DNA from: JAVXGM01 sp036657395
GTDB lineage: Bacteria; Bacillota; Clostridia; Peptostreptococcales; Anaerovoracaceae
Reading direction: 5' to 3'
NCBI GenBank assembly: GCA_036657395.1
Contig: JAVXGM010000005.1
Span: forward strand, 62,001-126,000
Length of the DNA: 64,000 nucleotides
In this document: one piece after another, positions 43,225 through 51,728 of the stretch
Numbering within the stretch: the first letter of the stretch is position 1
Layout: every line of letters starts with the position of its first letter
Program-made: the position numbers and the translations under genes
The notes under the pieces: model-generated
What the model saw: only the letters and a program-made list of their open reading frames with translations
The model's database searches: none
What the model was told of the DNA's origin: nothing

Positions 43225-43869
43225 CTATTCACCTAAAATACTTACAATGTTTTTAAATAGTTTTTCAAGGCCTGCTGCACCGTCCAGATGACTAATGTTT
43301 CCTGCTGTTTCATAGTATTCAACTAGTGGCATAGTCTGACTGTTGTAAACGTCAATTCTATTTTCCACTGTCTTTTCTGTATCATCAGCTCTCTGGTAAA
43401 GCTCTCCGCCGCAAACATCACAAATGCCTTCCTTTTTAGGTGGCATATTGGTAATGTGATAAGTAGCGCCGCAGCTTTTGCAAACTCGTCTACCTATTAA
43501 TCTGGTCATCAATATTTCTTTGCCAACAGCAAGGTCTAACACGTGATCCATCTTCTTGCCATCTTTAACTAAGAAAGCATCCAATTTCTCTGCCTGAAAA
43601 ACCGTTCTTGGAAAGCCGTCTAGAAGGAATCCTTCTTTACAGTCATCCGCTGTCAGCCGATCAATTGCAATTTCAACAACCAATTCGTCGGGAACAAGTT
43701 CACCTTTGTTCATATATTCCTGAGCTTTCTTGCCCAGAGGTGTTCCCTCTTTAATATTTTTCCTGAAGATATCTCCAGTTGAAATATGAGGGATGTTATA
43801 CTTTTCAATTATTTTTGTCGCCTGAGTGCCTTTGCCAGCACCCGGAGGCCCTAATAAAATTAAATTCAT
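43225..43869 (-). CDS. adk: Adenylate kinase (zinc-LID form)
   Basis: Interconverts ATP, AMP and ADP. A 214-residue long-form enzyme: P-loop GPPGAGKGTQ, AMP site STGDIFR and LLDGFPRT, LID residues GRRVCKSCGATYH with the second pair CDVCG forming a Cys4 zinc site typical of Gram-positive Adk. It lies between secY and map, the conserved position. Confidence 0.98.
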   Translation of the reverse strand: MNLILLGPPGAGKGTQATKIIEKYNIPHISTGDIFRKNIKEGTPLGKKAQEYMNKGELVPDELVVEIAIDRLTADDCKEGFLLDGFPRTVFQAEKLDAFLVKDGKKMDHVLDLAVGKEILMTRLIGRRVCKSCGATYHITNMPPKKEGICDVCGGELYQRADDTEKTVENRIDVYNSQTMPLVEYYETAGNISHLDGAAGLEKLFKNIVSILGE

Positions 43870-43880
43870 TTTCTACCCCC

Positions 43881-45164
43881 TTACTTTAGAAAACCTTGAT
43901 AATTTCTCATTACCATTTGGTTCTCAAGTTGTTTCATTGAGTCAAGAGCTACGCCCACTACAATGAGCAGCGACGTCCCTCCAAAGTGAATGTTTAAACC
44001 TGTGTATTGACTTACAATTGTAGGTAAAACTGCAACTATTGCTAAAAATATTGCTCCTACAAAGGTAATTCTTGTCATTATTTTATTCAAATATTCAACA
44101 GTTGCCTTACCAGGTCTAATGCCTGGAATAAATCCGCCATTTGATTTCATATTCTGCGCAACTTCCATTGGGTTAAAAGTAACCGCTGTATAGAAGTAGG
44201 TAAAGAACATGATTAGTACTATATTCATTGCAGCATATACCCAAACACCTGGGGACCCTTGCGGTGAAAGCCACTTGGTAATCCAAAGTGATGCTGAGCT
44301 GTCAGCTTGCATGAAGTAGGTAATGGTTAATGGGAACTGTAAAAATGACATTGCGAAGATTACCGGAATAACCCCTGCCTGGTTCACCTTTAGCGGAATG
44401 TGTGTTGATTGTCCGCCGTACATTTTTCTACCCACAACTCTCTTTGCATATTGTACTGGAATACGCCTTTGTCCTTGCTGAATCTCAATGATTCCAAGGA
44501 TTACAACGATTGCAAATATTGCAAACAAGACAATGGATATAAAGGACATTGTGCCTTCTGTGTACTTAACCCATATAGCATTAAGCCCACTTGGCAGCCT
44601 TGAGATAATTCCACCAAATATAATCAATGAAATACCATTTCCAATACCACTCTCATTAATTTTCTCTCCCAACCACATAAGGAATGCTGTACCGGCAGAT
44701 AGTACTAATACTATTACTGCTACGGAGAAAAAATCTGTGTTGATCAGTGCTTGCTTAAACAAGCCTACTGACACACCAATCGCCTGAACGAAGGCTAAGA
44801 CTACAGTCAGATAACGAGTATACTGTGCAATCTTTTTTTGTCCTTCGGAGCCTTCCTTGGCTAAACGCTCTAGGGAAGGAATAGCTATGGTTAACAGCTG
44901 CAAAATAATTGAAGCTGTAATGTATGGAGTGATACTCAACGCAAATATAGTGAAGTTACCAAAGGCTCCTCCTGAAAACAGGTTGAACAGTGCGAACAGT
45001 CCTTCCTGATTACCCATCATCTGATCCAGGTATGCTCTGTCTATTCCTGGAACTGGGATGTTGGATCCAATCCTGAAAACAATTAACATTAGTAATGTAA
45101 AGATAATTTTCTTTCTAATGTCTATGATTTTCCAGGCTTTTGCGATTGTTTTAAGCATCTCCAT
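43881..45164 (-). CDS. secY: Preprotein translocase subunit SecY
   Basis: Pore subunit of the Sec translocon, 427 residues with ten transmembrane helices. Visible hallmarks are the plug region SNIPVPGIDRAYLD, SGGAFGNFTIFALSITPYITASIILQLL, the cytosolic loop region GQRRIPVQYAKRVVGRKMYGG and RPGKATVEYLNKI. The start has AGAGGTG seven bases before ATG and nearly abuts the rplO stop. SecG is encoded elsewhere in the window; SecE is not. Confidence 0.98.
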   Translation of the reverse strand: MEMLKTIAKAWKIIDIRKKIIFTLLMLIVFRIGSNIPVPGIDRAYLDQMMGNQEGLFALFNLFSGGAFGNFTIFALSITPYITASIILQLLTIAIPSLERLAKEGSEGQKKIAQYTRYLTVVLAFVQAIGVSVGLFKQALINTDFFSVAVIVLVLSAGTAFLMWLGEKINESGIGNGISLIIFGGIISRLPSGLNAIWVKYTEGTMSFISIVLFAIFAIVVILGIIEIQQGQRRIPVQYAKRVVGRKMYGGQSTHIPLKVNQAGVIPVIFAMSFLQFPLTITYFMQADSSASLWITKWLSPQGSPGVWVYAAMNIVLIMFFTYFYTAVTFNPMEVAQNMKSNGGFIPGIRPGKATVEYLNKIMTRITFVGAIFLAIVAVLPTIVSQYTGLNIHFGGTSLLIVVGVALDSMKQLENQMVMRNYQGFLK

Positions 45165-45165
45165 G

Positions 45166-45606
45166 CTAGATCACCTCTGCCTTTCCTCCGGCAGATTCTA
45201 TTTTTTCGATTGCGGTCTTGCTAAATTTTTGTGCCTGAACGGTTATATTTTTTTCTAGTTTTCCTTCACCTAGAATTTTAACTCCGTCCTTTACCTGTTT
45301 TACTAGTCCTGCTTCGGCTAGCACTTCAGGAGTGACAACAGCTCCAGCTTCAAATCTGTTTAAGTCATCTACATTTAAAATGGTATATTTTGTAGCCCAA
45401 ATATTTGTAAATCCTCTTTTAGGAATTCTTCTGTAAAGTGGCATCTGGCCACCTTCAAATCCAGGTCTAGTACCGCCGCCACTTCTTGAGTTCTGACCAT
45501 TCATACCTCTACCGGCAGTTTTACCCTGACCAGTCGCAGTACCACGGCCTTTTCGCTTAGGGTTTTTTGTTGCACCCTTTACTGCTTTTAGTTCATGCAG
45601 TTTCAT
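45166..45606 (-). CDS. rplO: 50S ribosomal protein L15
   Basis: L15 of 146 residues: basic Gly-rich N-terminus (RKGRGTATGQGKTAGRGMNGQ), FEGGQMPLYRRIPKRGF, and the C-terminal globular part (ITVQAQKFSKTAIEKIESAGG). It is a late large-subunit assembly protein. It sits between rpmD and secY with a one-base gap to secY. Confidence 0.98.
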   Translation of the reverse strand: MKLHELKAVKGATKNPKRKGRGTATGQGKTAGRGMNGQNSRSGGGTRPGFEGGQMPLYRRIPKRGFTNIWATKYTILNVDDLNRFEAGAVVTPEVLAEAGLVKQVKDGVKILGEGKLEKNITVQAQKFSKTAIEKIESAGGKAEVI

Positions 45607-45624
45607 CTATTTGCACCTCCTATC

Positions 45625-45807
45625 CTATAGTTCTTCTACAGTTAAAAGATGCTCAATTTTCCCAACTGCTCCGCGAGTTGCGGGGGAGTCTACCAATTCA
45701 ACTGACTGGTGCATCTTCTTTAGTCCTAACGCTTCAACAACTTTTTTTTGTCTTGGGGAAGCGCCAATAACACTCTTTGTCAATGTGATTTTTACCATTT
45801 TTGCCAT
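45625..45807 (-). CDS. rpmD: 50S ribosomal protein L30
   Basis: L30 of 60 residues: KITLTKSVIGASPRQKKVVEALGL and TRGAVGKIEHLLTVEEL are characteristic. The start at 45807 follows AAGGAGG; the frame extends further upstream but that would include the ribosome binding site. Confidence 0.97.
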   Translation of the reverse strand: MAKMVKITLTKSVIGASPRQKKVVEALGLKKMHQSVELVDSPATRGAVGKIEHLLTVEEL

Positions 45808-45820
45808 TGTTTCTTCCTCC

Positions 45821-46324
45821 TTATCCAAAAATTTCTTCTTTTGTCTTGCCTCTCAATTTTGCAACCTTTTCTACAGTCATTAATTGCTTAAGACCTTCTA
45901 AGGTAGCGTAGGCCATATTACCTGTATTGTTTGAACCAATTGACTTGGCTCTAATATCTTTGATTCCTGCAGCTTCAAGTACTGTACGTACTGATGATCC
46001 TGCGATAACTCCTGTACCTTCTGAAGCTGGCATGAGAAGTACTCTGCCTGCGCCAAAGATTCCAAGGTTTCTATGTGGAATCGTCGTTCCAACTGTAGGA
46101 ACTTTAATTAAGTTTTTCTTTGCATCTTCTGTAGCTTTTCTTACAGCTTCAGGAATTTCCTGTGCTTTACCAAGACCTACGCCTACATGTCCGTTGCCGT
46201 CGCCGATAACTACAGTTACGCTGAATCTCATGTTTCGTCCGCCCTTAACTGTTTTAGCAACACGTCTTATGCTGACGATAGTCTCATTTAAGTCTAGCTT
46301 GGATGCATCAATTGTATTTCGCAT
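45821..46324 (-). CDS. rpsE: 30S ribosomal protein S5
   Basis: S5 of 167 residues, important for decoding accuracy. Double-stranded RNA-binding-like N-terminal domain (LNETIVSIRRVAKTVKGGRNMRFSV with the GDGNGHVGVGLGKA loop) and the C-terminal domain (LLMPASEGTGVIAGSSVRTVLEAAGI, KSIGSNNTGNMAYAT). Confidence 0.98.
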   Translation of the reverse strand: MRNTIDASKLDLNETIVSIRRVAKTVKGGRNMRFSVTVVIGDGNGHVGVGLGKAQEIPEAVRKATEDAKKNLIKVPTVGTTIPHRNLGIFGAGRVLLMPASEGTGVIAGSSVRTVLEAAGIKDIRAKSIGSNNTGNMAYATLEGLKQLMTVEKVAKLRGKTKEEIFG

Positions 46325-46339
46325 TCCTTTTACCTCCTG

Positions 46340-46705
46340 TTAGAATTTCAATCCAGCTTCTCGAGCACCTTCTGCTAATTCTTTTACTCTTCCGTGGTAT
46401 AAGAATCCGCCTCTATCAAAAGATACTGTTTCAATACCCTTTGCAAGTGCTCTCTTTGCAATAGCTTCACCAACAGCTTTCGCTGCTTCTTTGTTTCCGC
46501 CCTTAGCATTTTCTGCTTTTACATCTTTATCCAAAGATGAAGCGGCAACAAGGGTAACTCCATTTACGTCATCAATAACCTGAACTGAAATATTCTTCAG
46601 ACTTCTGTATACACATAGTCTAGGTCTATCAGGAGTTCCATAAAGGTCTTTTCTTACTCTTTGATGTCTCGCAAGACGTCTATCATTTCTGCTTTCTTTT
46701 GCCAT
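46340..46705 (-). CDS. rplR: 50S ribosomal protein L18
   Basis: L18 of 121 residues, a 5S rRNA-binding protein. RHQRVRKDLYGTPDRPRLCVYRSLKNISVQVID and FDRGGFLYHGRVKELAEGAREAGL are diagnostic. The 15-base gap on each side fits the operon. Confidence 0.98.
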   Translation of the reverse strand: MAKESRNDRRLARHQRVRKDLYGTPDRPRLCVYRSLKNISVQVIDDVNGVTLVAASSLDKDVKAENAKGGNKEAAKAVGEAIAKRALAKGIETVSFDRGGFLYHGRVKELAEGAREAGLKF

Positions 46706-46721
46706 TTTATTTCACTCCTTC

Positions 46722-47267
46722 CTAAGCTTTAGCTCCAGTTTTTCCTTCTTTTCTACGTACATGTTCATCTACATATCGAATTCCCTTGCCCTTGTAAGGT
46801 TCAGGTTTTCTCCATGAACGAATATTTGCTGCATAGTTTCCAACAGCTGCTTTATCGCTACCCTTTACTGTTACTTCAGTAGTTGAAGGGGCTTCAGTAG
46901 TGATCCCTTCAGGGTCTTCTAGCTCAACTGGGTGTGAAAAACCAAGATTTAGGACCAATTTCTTTCCCTTTTTCTCAGCCTTGTAACCAACGCCTACTAG
47001 CTGCAATTTCTTTTCATAGCCTTCTGTTACACCGATAATCATATTGTCTACAAGTGTTCTAGCAAGACCATGCTGTGATCTGTTTGCTTTGTCATCAGCC
47101 TTTCTTGAGGCTGTAACAACGCCATCCTTAATTTCTATTGTAATTAAGTTGCTAATTCTTTCCTGTAATTCGCCTTTAGGTCCTTTAACTGTAACTACAT
47201 TGTTACCATTAACTTTGACCTCAACGCCAGCAGGAATATTAACAGGTTTTATACCTATTCTTGACAT
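46722..47267 (-). CDS. rplF: 50S ribosomal protein L6
   Basis: L6 of 181 residues with two similar domains: SRIGIKPVNIPAGVEVKVNGN with VKGPKGEL, and the second domain ending in the signature KPEPYKGKGIRYVDEHVRRKEGKTG. It lies near the factor-binding site of the 50S subunit. Confidence 0.98.
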   Translation of the reverse strand: MSRIGIKPVNIPAGVEVKVNGNNVVTVKGPKGELQERISNLITIEIKDGVVTASRKADDKANRSQHGLARTLVDNMIIGVTEGYEKKLQLVGVGYKAEKKGKKLVLNLGFSHPVELEDPEGITTEAPSTTEVTVKGSDKAAVGNYAANIRSWRKPEPYKGKGIRYVDEHVRRKEGKTGAKA

Positions 47268-47280
47268 TTTTTAATTCCTC

Positions 47281-47679
47281 CTACCAAACGTAACAAACTA
47301 CTTCGCCACCTACGCCTAATTTTCTAGCTTCCTTATCGCTAATCACTCCGTTTGAAGTTGATATAATTGCGATGCCAAGTCCTCCAAGTACTCTAGGTAC
47401 CTCGTTAGCCTTAGCATAAACTTTAAGCCCAGGTTTTGAAATCTTTTTGATTCCAGTTATAACTTTTTCCTTATCAGGACCATACTTCATTTGAACCTTA
47501 ATTGTGCCCTGCTTCTCGTCTTCTATAACATCAAATCCCTTAATGTAGCCTTCTTCAGTTAGAATTCCAGCTATGGATTTCTTCATCTTTGAAGCTGGAA
47601 TGTCAACTGATGGATGTCCTACGGTATTGGCATTTCTGATTCTCGTTAGCATATCTGCTATAGGATCTGTCATTGTCAT
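47281..47679 (-). CDS. rpsH: 30S ribosomal protein S8
   Basis: S8 of 132 residues: MTMTDPIADMLTRIRNANTVGHPSVDIPASKMK at the start and the signature GGLGIAIISTSNGVISDKEARKLGVGGEVVCYVW at the end. In E. coli S8 is the translational repressor of the spc operon. GGAG is nine bases before the first ATG. Confidence 0.98.
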   Translation of the reverse strand: MTMTDPIADMLTRIRNANTVGHPSVDIPASKMKKSIAGILTEEGYIKGFDVIEDEKQGTIKVQMKYGPDKEKVITGIKKISKPGLKVYAKANEVPRVLGGLGIAIISTSNGVISDKEARKLGVGGEVVCYVW

Positions 47680-47743
47680 TTCAGTGTTCTCCTTTCTTGC
47701 CAGCTTTTCTCATCTATGGAGAAGTTCTGGCAACCTTTCTTTT

Positions 47744-47929
47744 TTACCAGCTTGCTTTTCTTACGCCAGGTATTTCACCTTTATAAGCAAGCTCTCTGAA
47801 ACAGATACGGCATATACCATACTTTTTTAGTACGGAATGTGGTCGCCCACAGATTCTACATCTTGTATATGCTCTACTCGGATACTTTGGTTTTCTCTGC
47901 TGTTTTACTTTGAGAGATGTTTTAGCCAT
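47744..47929 (-). CDS. rpsN: 30S ribosomal protein S14, zinc type (S14Z)
   Basis: S14 of 61 residues in the short zinc-binding form: CRICGRPHSVLKKYGICRICFRE gives a CxxC-x12-CxxC site. The N-terminus MAKTSLKVKQQRKPKY and end IPGVRKASW are standard for Firmicutes. The 64-base gap to rpsH is longer than in its neighbours. Confidence 0.97.
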   Translation of the reverse strand: MAKTSLKVKQQRKPKYPSRAYTRCRICGRPHSVLKKYGICRICFRELAYKGEIPGVRKASW

Positions 47930-47940
47930 TGTTTTCCCTC

Positions 47941-48483
47941 CTACTTCTCAAACGGCATGCCTAGAAGGCCAAGTAGTGCACTTGCTTCTTCATCGCTTCC
48001 TGCCGTTGTTGTAAATACAATATTCATTCCTTTTACTTTATCAACTAAGTCGTAGTTGATTTCTGGGAAAATCAGCTGCTCTTTGATACCTAGAGAATAG
48101 TTTCCTCTACCATCGAAAGAGTTCTTGCTAACACCCTTAAAGTCTCTTACCCTAGGAAGAGCGATAGAAAAGAATTTATCAATAAATTCATACATATTAT
48201 CGCCTCTTAAAGTAACTTTGGCGCCTACAGGCATTCCCTGCCTTACTTTAAAGTTGGCGATAGATTTCTTCGCCTTTGTAACTACTGGTCTTTGACCGGC
48301 AATCAAACCAAGCTCAGATACTGCAGTTTCCATTAATTTAGCATTTTCCTTTGCTTCACCTAGGCCCATGTTAATTGTAACCTTTTCAAGCATTGGTACT
48401 TCCATTGGATTTTTATACTGGAATTTTTCCATTAATCCTTTAAATACTTCAGTCTTGTAAGTTTCTTTTAATCTAGCTGTCAA
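47941..48483 (-). CDS. rplE: 50S ribosomal protein L5
   Basis: L5 of 180 residues, contacting 5S rRNA and P-site tRNA. LEKVTINMGLGEAKENAKLMETAVSEL, AGQRPVVTKAKKSIANFKVRQGMPVGAKVTLRG and LPRVRDFKGVSKNSFDGRGNYSLGIKEQLIFPEI are typical. Confidence 0.98.
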   Translation of the reverse strand: MTARLKETYKTEVFKGLMEKFQYKNPMEVPMLEKVTINMGLGEAKENAKLMETAVSELGLIAGQRPVVTKAKKSIANFKVRQGMPVGAKVTLRGDNMYEFIDKFFSIALPRVRDFKGVSKNSFDGRGNYSLGIKEQLIFPEINYDLVDKVKGMNIVFTTTAGSDEEASALLGLLGMPFEK

Positions 48484-48500
48484 GATCGTCTCCTCCTTTC

Positions 48501-48806
48501 TTAATCAATTGTTGCGCCGGTTTTTTTAGAAATTCTGACTTTTCGATCGTCAACCATCTTATAACCGATTTTTGTTGCAACTTTTTCATTCTTATCATAA
48601 TACATTACGTTTGAAACTGTTAAAGCACCTTCCTGGTGTTTAATTTCTGCTCTTTCCTTCTGTGAAGGTTTCTGGTGCTTAGTCTGTATATTAATGCCTT
48701 CTACGATAACGGCTCCGGCTTTTGGCATTACTTTTAATACTTTTCCGGTCTTACCTTTATCTTTTCCAGCAAGTACGATTACTGTATCGTCTTTCTTAAT
48801 TCGCAT
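48501..48806 (-). CDS. rplX: 50S ribosomal protein L24
   Basis: L24 of 101 residues, an early assembly initiator. The KOW motif is VIVLAGKDKGKTGKVLKV; VEGINIQTKHQKPSQ and NVMYYDKNEKVATKIGYK follow. Confidence 0.98.
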   Translation of the reverse strand: MRIKKDDTVIVLAGKDKGKTGKVLKVMPKAGAVIVEGINIQTKHQKPSQKERAEIKHQEGALTVSNVMYYDKNEKVATKIGYKMVDDRKVRISKKTGATID

Positions 48807-48818
48807 CTTCTACACCTC

Positions 48819-49187
48819 CTATAGTACTTCTGGTGCCAAGGACACGATCTTCATAAAGTTCTTGTCTCTAAGTTCTCGTGCCACAGGTCCAAAGATACGT
48901 GTTCCTACTGGAGTCATATCTTCTTTTAAAATCACGGCTGCGTTCTGATCAAATTTTACATAGCTACCATCAATTCTTCTGGCACCCTTCTTTGAACGAA
49001 CTACAACTGCTCTAACTACTTCGCCTTTTTTAACAACGCCACCCGGTGTTGCATCTTTTACCGCGCAAACGATTACGTCTCCGATATTCGCATATTGACG
49101 GCTAGTACCGCCTAGGATACGAATACATAAAAGTTCTTTTGCACCGGAGTTATCAGCGACTTTCAGTCTTGTTTCTGTCTGAATCAT
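48819..49187 (-). CDS. rplN: 50S ribosomal protein L14
   Basis: L14 of 122 residues: MIQTETRLKVADNSGAKELLCIRILGG, DVIVCAVKDATPGGVVKKGEVVRAVVVR and GTRIFGPVARELRDKNFMKIVSLAPEVL. It is among the most conserved 50S proteins and matches closely. Confidence 0.98.
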   Translation of the reverse strand: MIQTETRLKVADNSGAKELLCIRILGGTSRQYANIGDVIVCAVKDATPGGVVKKGEVVRAVVVRSKKGARRIDGSYVKFDQNAAVILKEDMTPVGTRIFGPVARELRDKNFMKIVSLAPEVL

Positions 49188-49199
49188 TCTGGTGCCTCC

Positions 49200-49460
49200 T
49201 TATTTAACCTTTTCAATAACATTGACAATTCTCCATCTCTTATCCTTAGACAGAGGTCTTGTTTCCATAATTCTAACGGTATCTCCTGTATTGCATTCGT
49301 TTGTTTCGTCATGAGCCTTAACCTTCTTAGTTCTCTTTACGGCTTTTCCATAAAGGGAATGCCGTACGAAGTCTTCAACTCCAACAACTACAGTCTTGTC
49401 CATTTTATCGCTGATTACGATACCGACTCTAGTCTTTCGTCTGTTTCTTTCAGTTATCAT
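49200..49460 (-). CDS. rpsQ: 30S ribosomal protein S17
   Basis: S17 of 86 residues, an OB-fold protein: RKTRVGIVISDKMDKTVVV, HSLYGKAVKRTKKVKAHDE and GDTVRIMETRPLSKDKRWRI. ATG 49460 is chosen because AGGAGG lies seven bases upstream; the ATG at 49478 overlaps the rpmC stop and precedes that box. Confidence 0.97.
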   Translation of the reverse strand: MITERNRRKTRVGIVISDKMDKTVVVGVEDFVRHSLYGKAVKRTKKVKAHDETNECNTGDTVRIMETRPLSKDKRWRIVNVIEKVK

Positions 49461-49477
49461 ATTACATCCTCCTTTCA

Positions 49478-49681
49478 TTAACCTTGAACCTTGTTAAGTT
49501 CTTTTTCTCTGATAATTGTCTTTACTCTAGCAATATTTTTTCTTGTATCTCTAACCTTGATTGGATTTTCAAGCTGTCCTGTTACATGTTGAAATCTTAA
49601 GTTAAATAAGTCTTTCTTCATCTTAAGCAGTTCAGCATTTAATTCAACATCTGACATTTCTCTTATTTTCTTTAGTTCCAT
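49478..49681 (-). CDS. rpmC: 50S ribosomal protein L29
   Basis: L29 of 67 residues, a two-helix protein at the tunnel exit: MELKKIREMSDVELNAELLKMKKDLFNLRFQHVTGQLENP and the C-terminal helix with NIARVKTIIREKE. Its start shares one base with the rplP stop. Confidence 0.98.
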   Translation of the reverse strand: MELKKIREMSDVELNAELLKMKKDLFNLRFQHVTGQLENPIKVRDTRKNIARVKTIIREKELNKVQG

Positions 49682-50115
49682 TATGCTTCACCATCCTTTG
49701 CTGTTTCCTGGTCCTTGATGGCAAATTTACATTTTACAGGAAGCTTGTGAGCTGCTAGTCTCATAGCTTCTCGAGCTTGCTCTTCTGTAACACCTTCAAT
49801 TTCAAATAAAACTCTACCTGGTTTAACTACTGCTACCCAATACTCAGGAGAACCTTTACCTGAACCCATTCGTACTTCAGCAGGTTTCTTTGTTACTGAC
49901 TTATGTGGGAATATTTTAATAAATACTTTACCACCTCTTTTTACAGACCTTGTCATAGCGATTCTGGCCGACTCGATCTGATTTGAAGTAATCCATCCAC
50001 ATTCCAATGTAGCTAGGCCGTATTCACCATAAGTAACTTTGTTACCCTTAGTAGCCTTGCCCTTCATTCTTCCTCTGTGGACTCTTCTGCGTTTAACGCG
50101 CTTTGGCATTAACAT
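49681..50115 (-). CDS. rplP: 50S ribosomal protein L16
   Basis: L16 of 144 residues, near the A-site tRNA elbow. MLMPKRVKRRRVHRGRMKGKATKGNKVTYGEYG, ESARIAMTRSVKRGGKVFIKIFPHK and MGSGKGSPEYWVAVVKPGRVLFEIEGV are diagnostic; length is exactly usual. Confidence 0.98.
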   Translation of the reverse strand: MLMPKRVKRRRVHRGRMKGKATKGNKVTYGEYGLATLECGWITSNQIESARIAMTRSVKRGGKVFIKIFPHKSVTKKPAEVRMGSGKGSPEYWVAVVKPGRVLFEIEGVTEEQAREAMRLAAHKLPVKCKFAIKDQETAKDGEA

Positions 50116-50140
50116 CAGCGTTTCCTCCTCTCTCTATCGT

Positions 50141-51070
50141 CTATTGTTCAGTCTTTGCAACTTCAGCTGCTTCAACTTTTACTTCTTCAACTTGTGCTGT
50201 TTCTACTACTTCAGCTGTATTTACAGCCTTTGCAGCTTCTTCAGCAGGATCTACCTTCGGTGTGTTTTTCTTTCTTGGATTTATTGCCTTGGCAACCTGT
50301 GGACGATCATCTCTTCTGTCATTTCTTCTTCTGTTGTCGCCATCTTTTCTTGGTCTTCTGTCGCCATCTCTTCTTGGTCTTCTATCTCCGCCTCGTTTGC
50401 CATCAGATTTTTCTTCTCTAACGGAACTCTTTAGGCCTTTATCAAGAATTTCTCCATGGTTAATCCAAACCTTAACACCAATCTTACCGTAAGTTGTATC
50501 TGCTTCTGCAAATCCATAATCAATATCGGCTCTTAGTGTATGAAGTGGAACGTTTCCTTCGCTATACTTTTCATTTCTAGCGATTTCTGCTCCGCCTAGT
50601 CTACCTGCAACAAGAACCTTGATTCCCTTTGCGCCGGCTTTCATTGTTCTGCCGATTGCCTGCTTCATTGCTCTTCTGAAAGAAATTCTTCTTTCCAAAG
50701 CTTGTGCAATGCTTTCAGCTGTAAGTTGTGCATCCATTTCGGATCTTCTTACTTCTTTAATATCAATTACGATATTCTTTCCTGTTAATTTTTCCAAGTC
50801 AGCCTTAAGTTCGTCGATTCCGTTTCCGGATCTACCGATAACCATACCTGGCTTTGCAGTAAGAACGATAACTTTAAGTTTGTTATCAGCTGTTCTCTCA
50901 AGTAATACTTTTGAAACACCTGCAACATAAAGTTTTTTCTTAACATGTTCTCTTACTTTGTTGTCTTCAACCAAGTAGTCTGCAAAACTTTGTTTGTCAG
51001 CATACCATTTTGAATCCCAGTCTTTAATTACGCCCACTCTCAATCCATGTGGACTTACTTTCTGACCCAT
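50141..51070 (-). CDS. rpsC: 30S ribosomal protein S3 with long charged C-terminal extension
   Basis: S3 lies at the mRNA entry site and has helicase-related function. The conserved core (about 1-213) has MGQKVSPHGLRVGVIKDW, the KH motif VIGRSGNGIDELK and the C-terminal domain ending YGKIGVKVWINHGEIL. The protein then continues for ~95 residues: an Arg/Asp repeat region (about 220-256, units like DGDRRPRKDG) and an Ala/Val/Glu-rich acidic tail (about 270-309). Usual S3 length is 210-230, so 309 is striking. The extension is in frame with normal codon use and ends 25 bases before rplP, so it looks real. Confidence 0.96.
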   Translation of the reverse strand: MGQKVSPHGLRVGVIKDWDSKWYADKQSFADYLVEDNKVREHVKKKLYVAGVSKVLLERTADNKLKVIVLTAKPGMVIGRSGNGIDELKADLEKLTGKNIVIDIKEVRRSEMDAQLTAESIAQALERRISFRRAMKQAIGRTMKAGAKGIKVLVAGRLGGAEIARNEKYSEGNVPLHTLRADIDYGFAEADTTYGKIGVKVWINHGEILDKGLKSSVREEKSDGKRGGDRRPRRDGDRRPRKDGDNRRRNDRRDDRPQVAKAINPRKKNTPKVDPAEEAAKAVNTAEVVETAQVEEVKVEAAEVAKTEQ

Positions 51071-51415
51071 TTACTGAACCTCCATTCCTTTCTCTCTTAA
51101 AGTAACGCCAACGTGGCTGCTTCTTTTTAAGATGATTGATGCTCTACCTTGTGATCCAGCTCTCCATCTTTTCATGGTTGGACCCTGATGAGCATAAACT
51201 TCAGCTACATATAAATTGTCAACATTCATTTCTTTCACGTCTGCATTAGCTGCAGCGGATTGAACAACTTTTTCTAAAACTTCTGCACCTTTACCTGGTG
51301 TAAACTTTAGAATTGTCAATGCCTCATTTAAGTCTTTTCCTCTTACAAGATTTGTAACAGGTTTAAGCTTGATAGGAGACACTCTTACATATTTTGCAAT
51401 TGCTCTTGCTTCCAT
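51071..51415 (-). CDS. rplV: 50S ribosomal protein L22
   Basis: L22 of 114 residues whose loop lines the exit tunnel. ARAIAKYVRVSPIKLKPVTNLVRGKDLNEAL, LYVAEVYAHQGPTMKRWRAGSQGRAS. The tunnel-tip residues are complete, with no macrolide-resistance-type insertion evident. It abuts rpsC. Confidence 0.98.
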   Translation of the reverse strand: MEARAIAKYVRVSPIKLKPVTNLVRGKDLNEALTILKFTPGKGAEVLEKVVQSAAANADVKEMNVDNLYVAEVYAHQGPTMKRWRAGSQGRASIILKRSSHVGVTLREKGMEVQ

Positions 51416-51431
51416 TTTTTATCTCCCTTTC

Positions 51432-51713
51432 TTACTTATCAGCACTAGTAGTCTTATTTGATGAATGGCCTCTAAACGTTCTAGTTGGAGCAAATTCTCC
51501 AAGTCTATGGCCTACCATATCTTCTGTGATATATACAGGCACGTGTTTTCTTCCGTCATGCACTGCGATTGTATGCCCCACCATCTGTGGAAAGATTGTT
51601 GATGGTCTTGACCATGTCTTCACAACCTTCTTTTCATTTGCTGTGTTCATCGCTTCGATTGACTTTAACAGCTTCATGTTAATGAAAGGGCCCTTTTTAA
51701 GTGATCTACCCAT
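51432..51713 (-). CDS. rpsS: 30S ribosomal protein S19
   Basis: S19 of 93 residues in the small-subunit head: MGRSLKKGPFINMKLLKSIE, TWSRPSTIFPQMVGHTIAVHDGRKHVPVYITEDMVGHRLGEFAPTRTFRGH. Standard length and context. Confidence 0.98.
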   Translation of the reverse strand: MGRSLKKGPFINMKLLKSIEAMNTANEKKVVKTWSRPSTIFPQMVGHTIAVHDGRKHVPVYITEDMVGHRLGEFAPTRTFRGHSSNKTTSADK

Positions 51714-51728
51714 TATTTATGCTCCTTT

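Noticed and set aside
50300..50410. CRISPR-like or tandem repeat array
   Set aside because: The short repeats are in-frame Arg/Asp codons of rpsC with no spacers; no array was found anywhere else in the window.
50039..50492. Overlapping plus-strand frames over rplP/rpsC, very rich in Ser, Leu and Phe
   Set aside because: They are the reverse of the Arg/Asp and Ala/Glu repeats in S3 and L16; no start signal is present.
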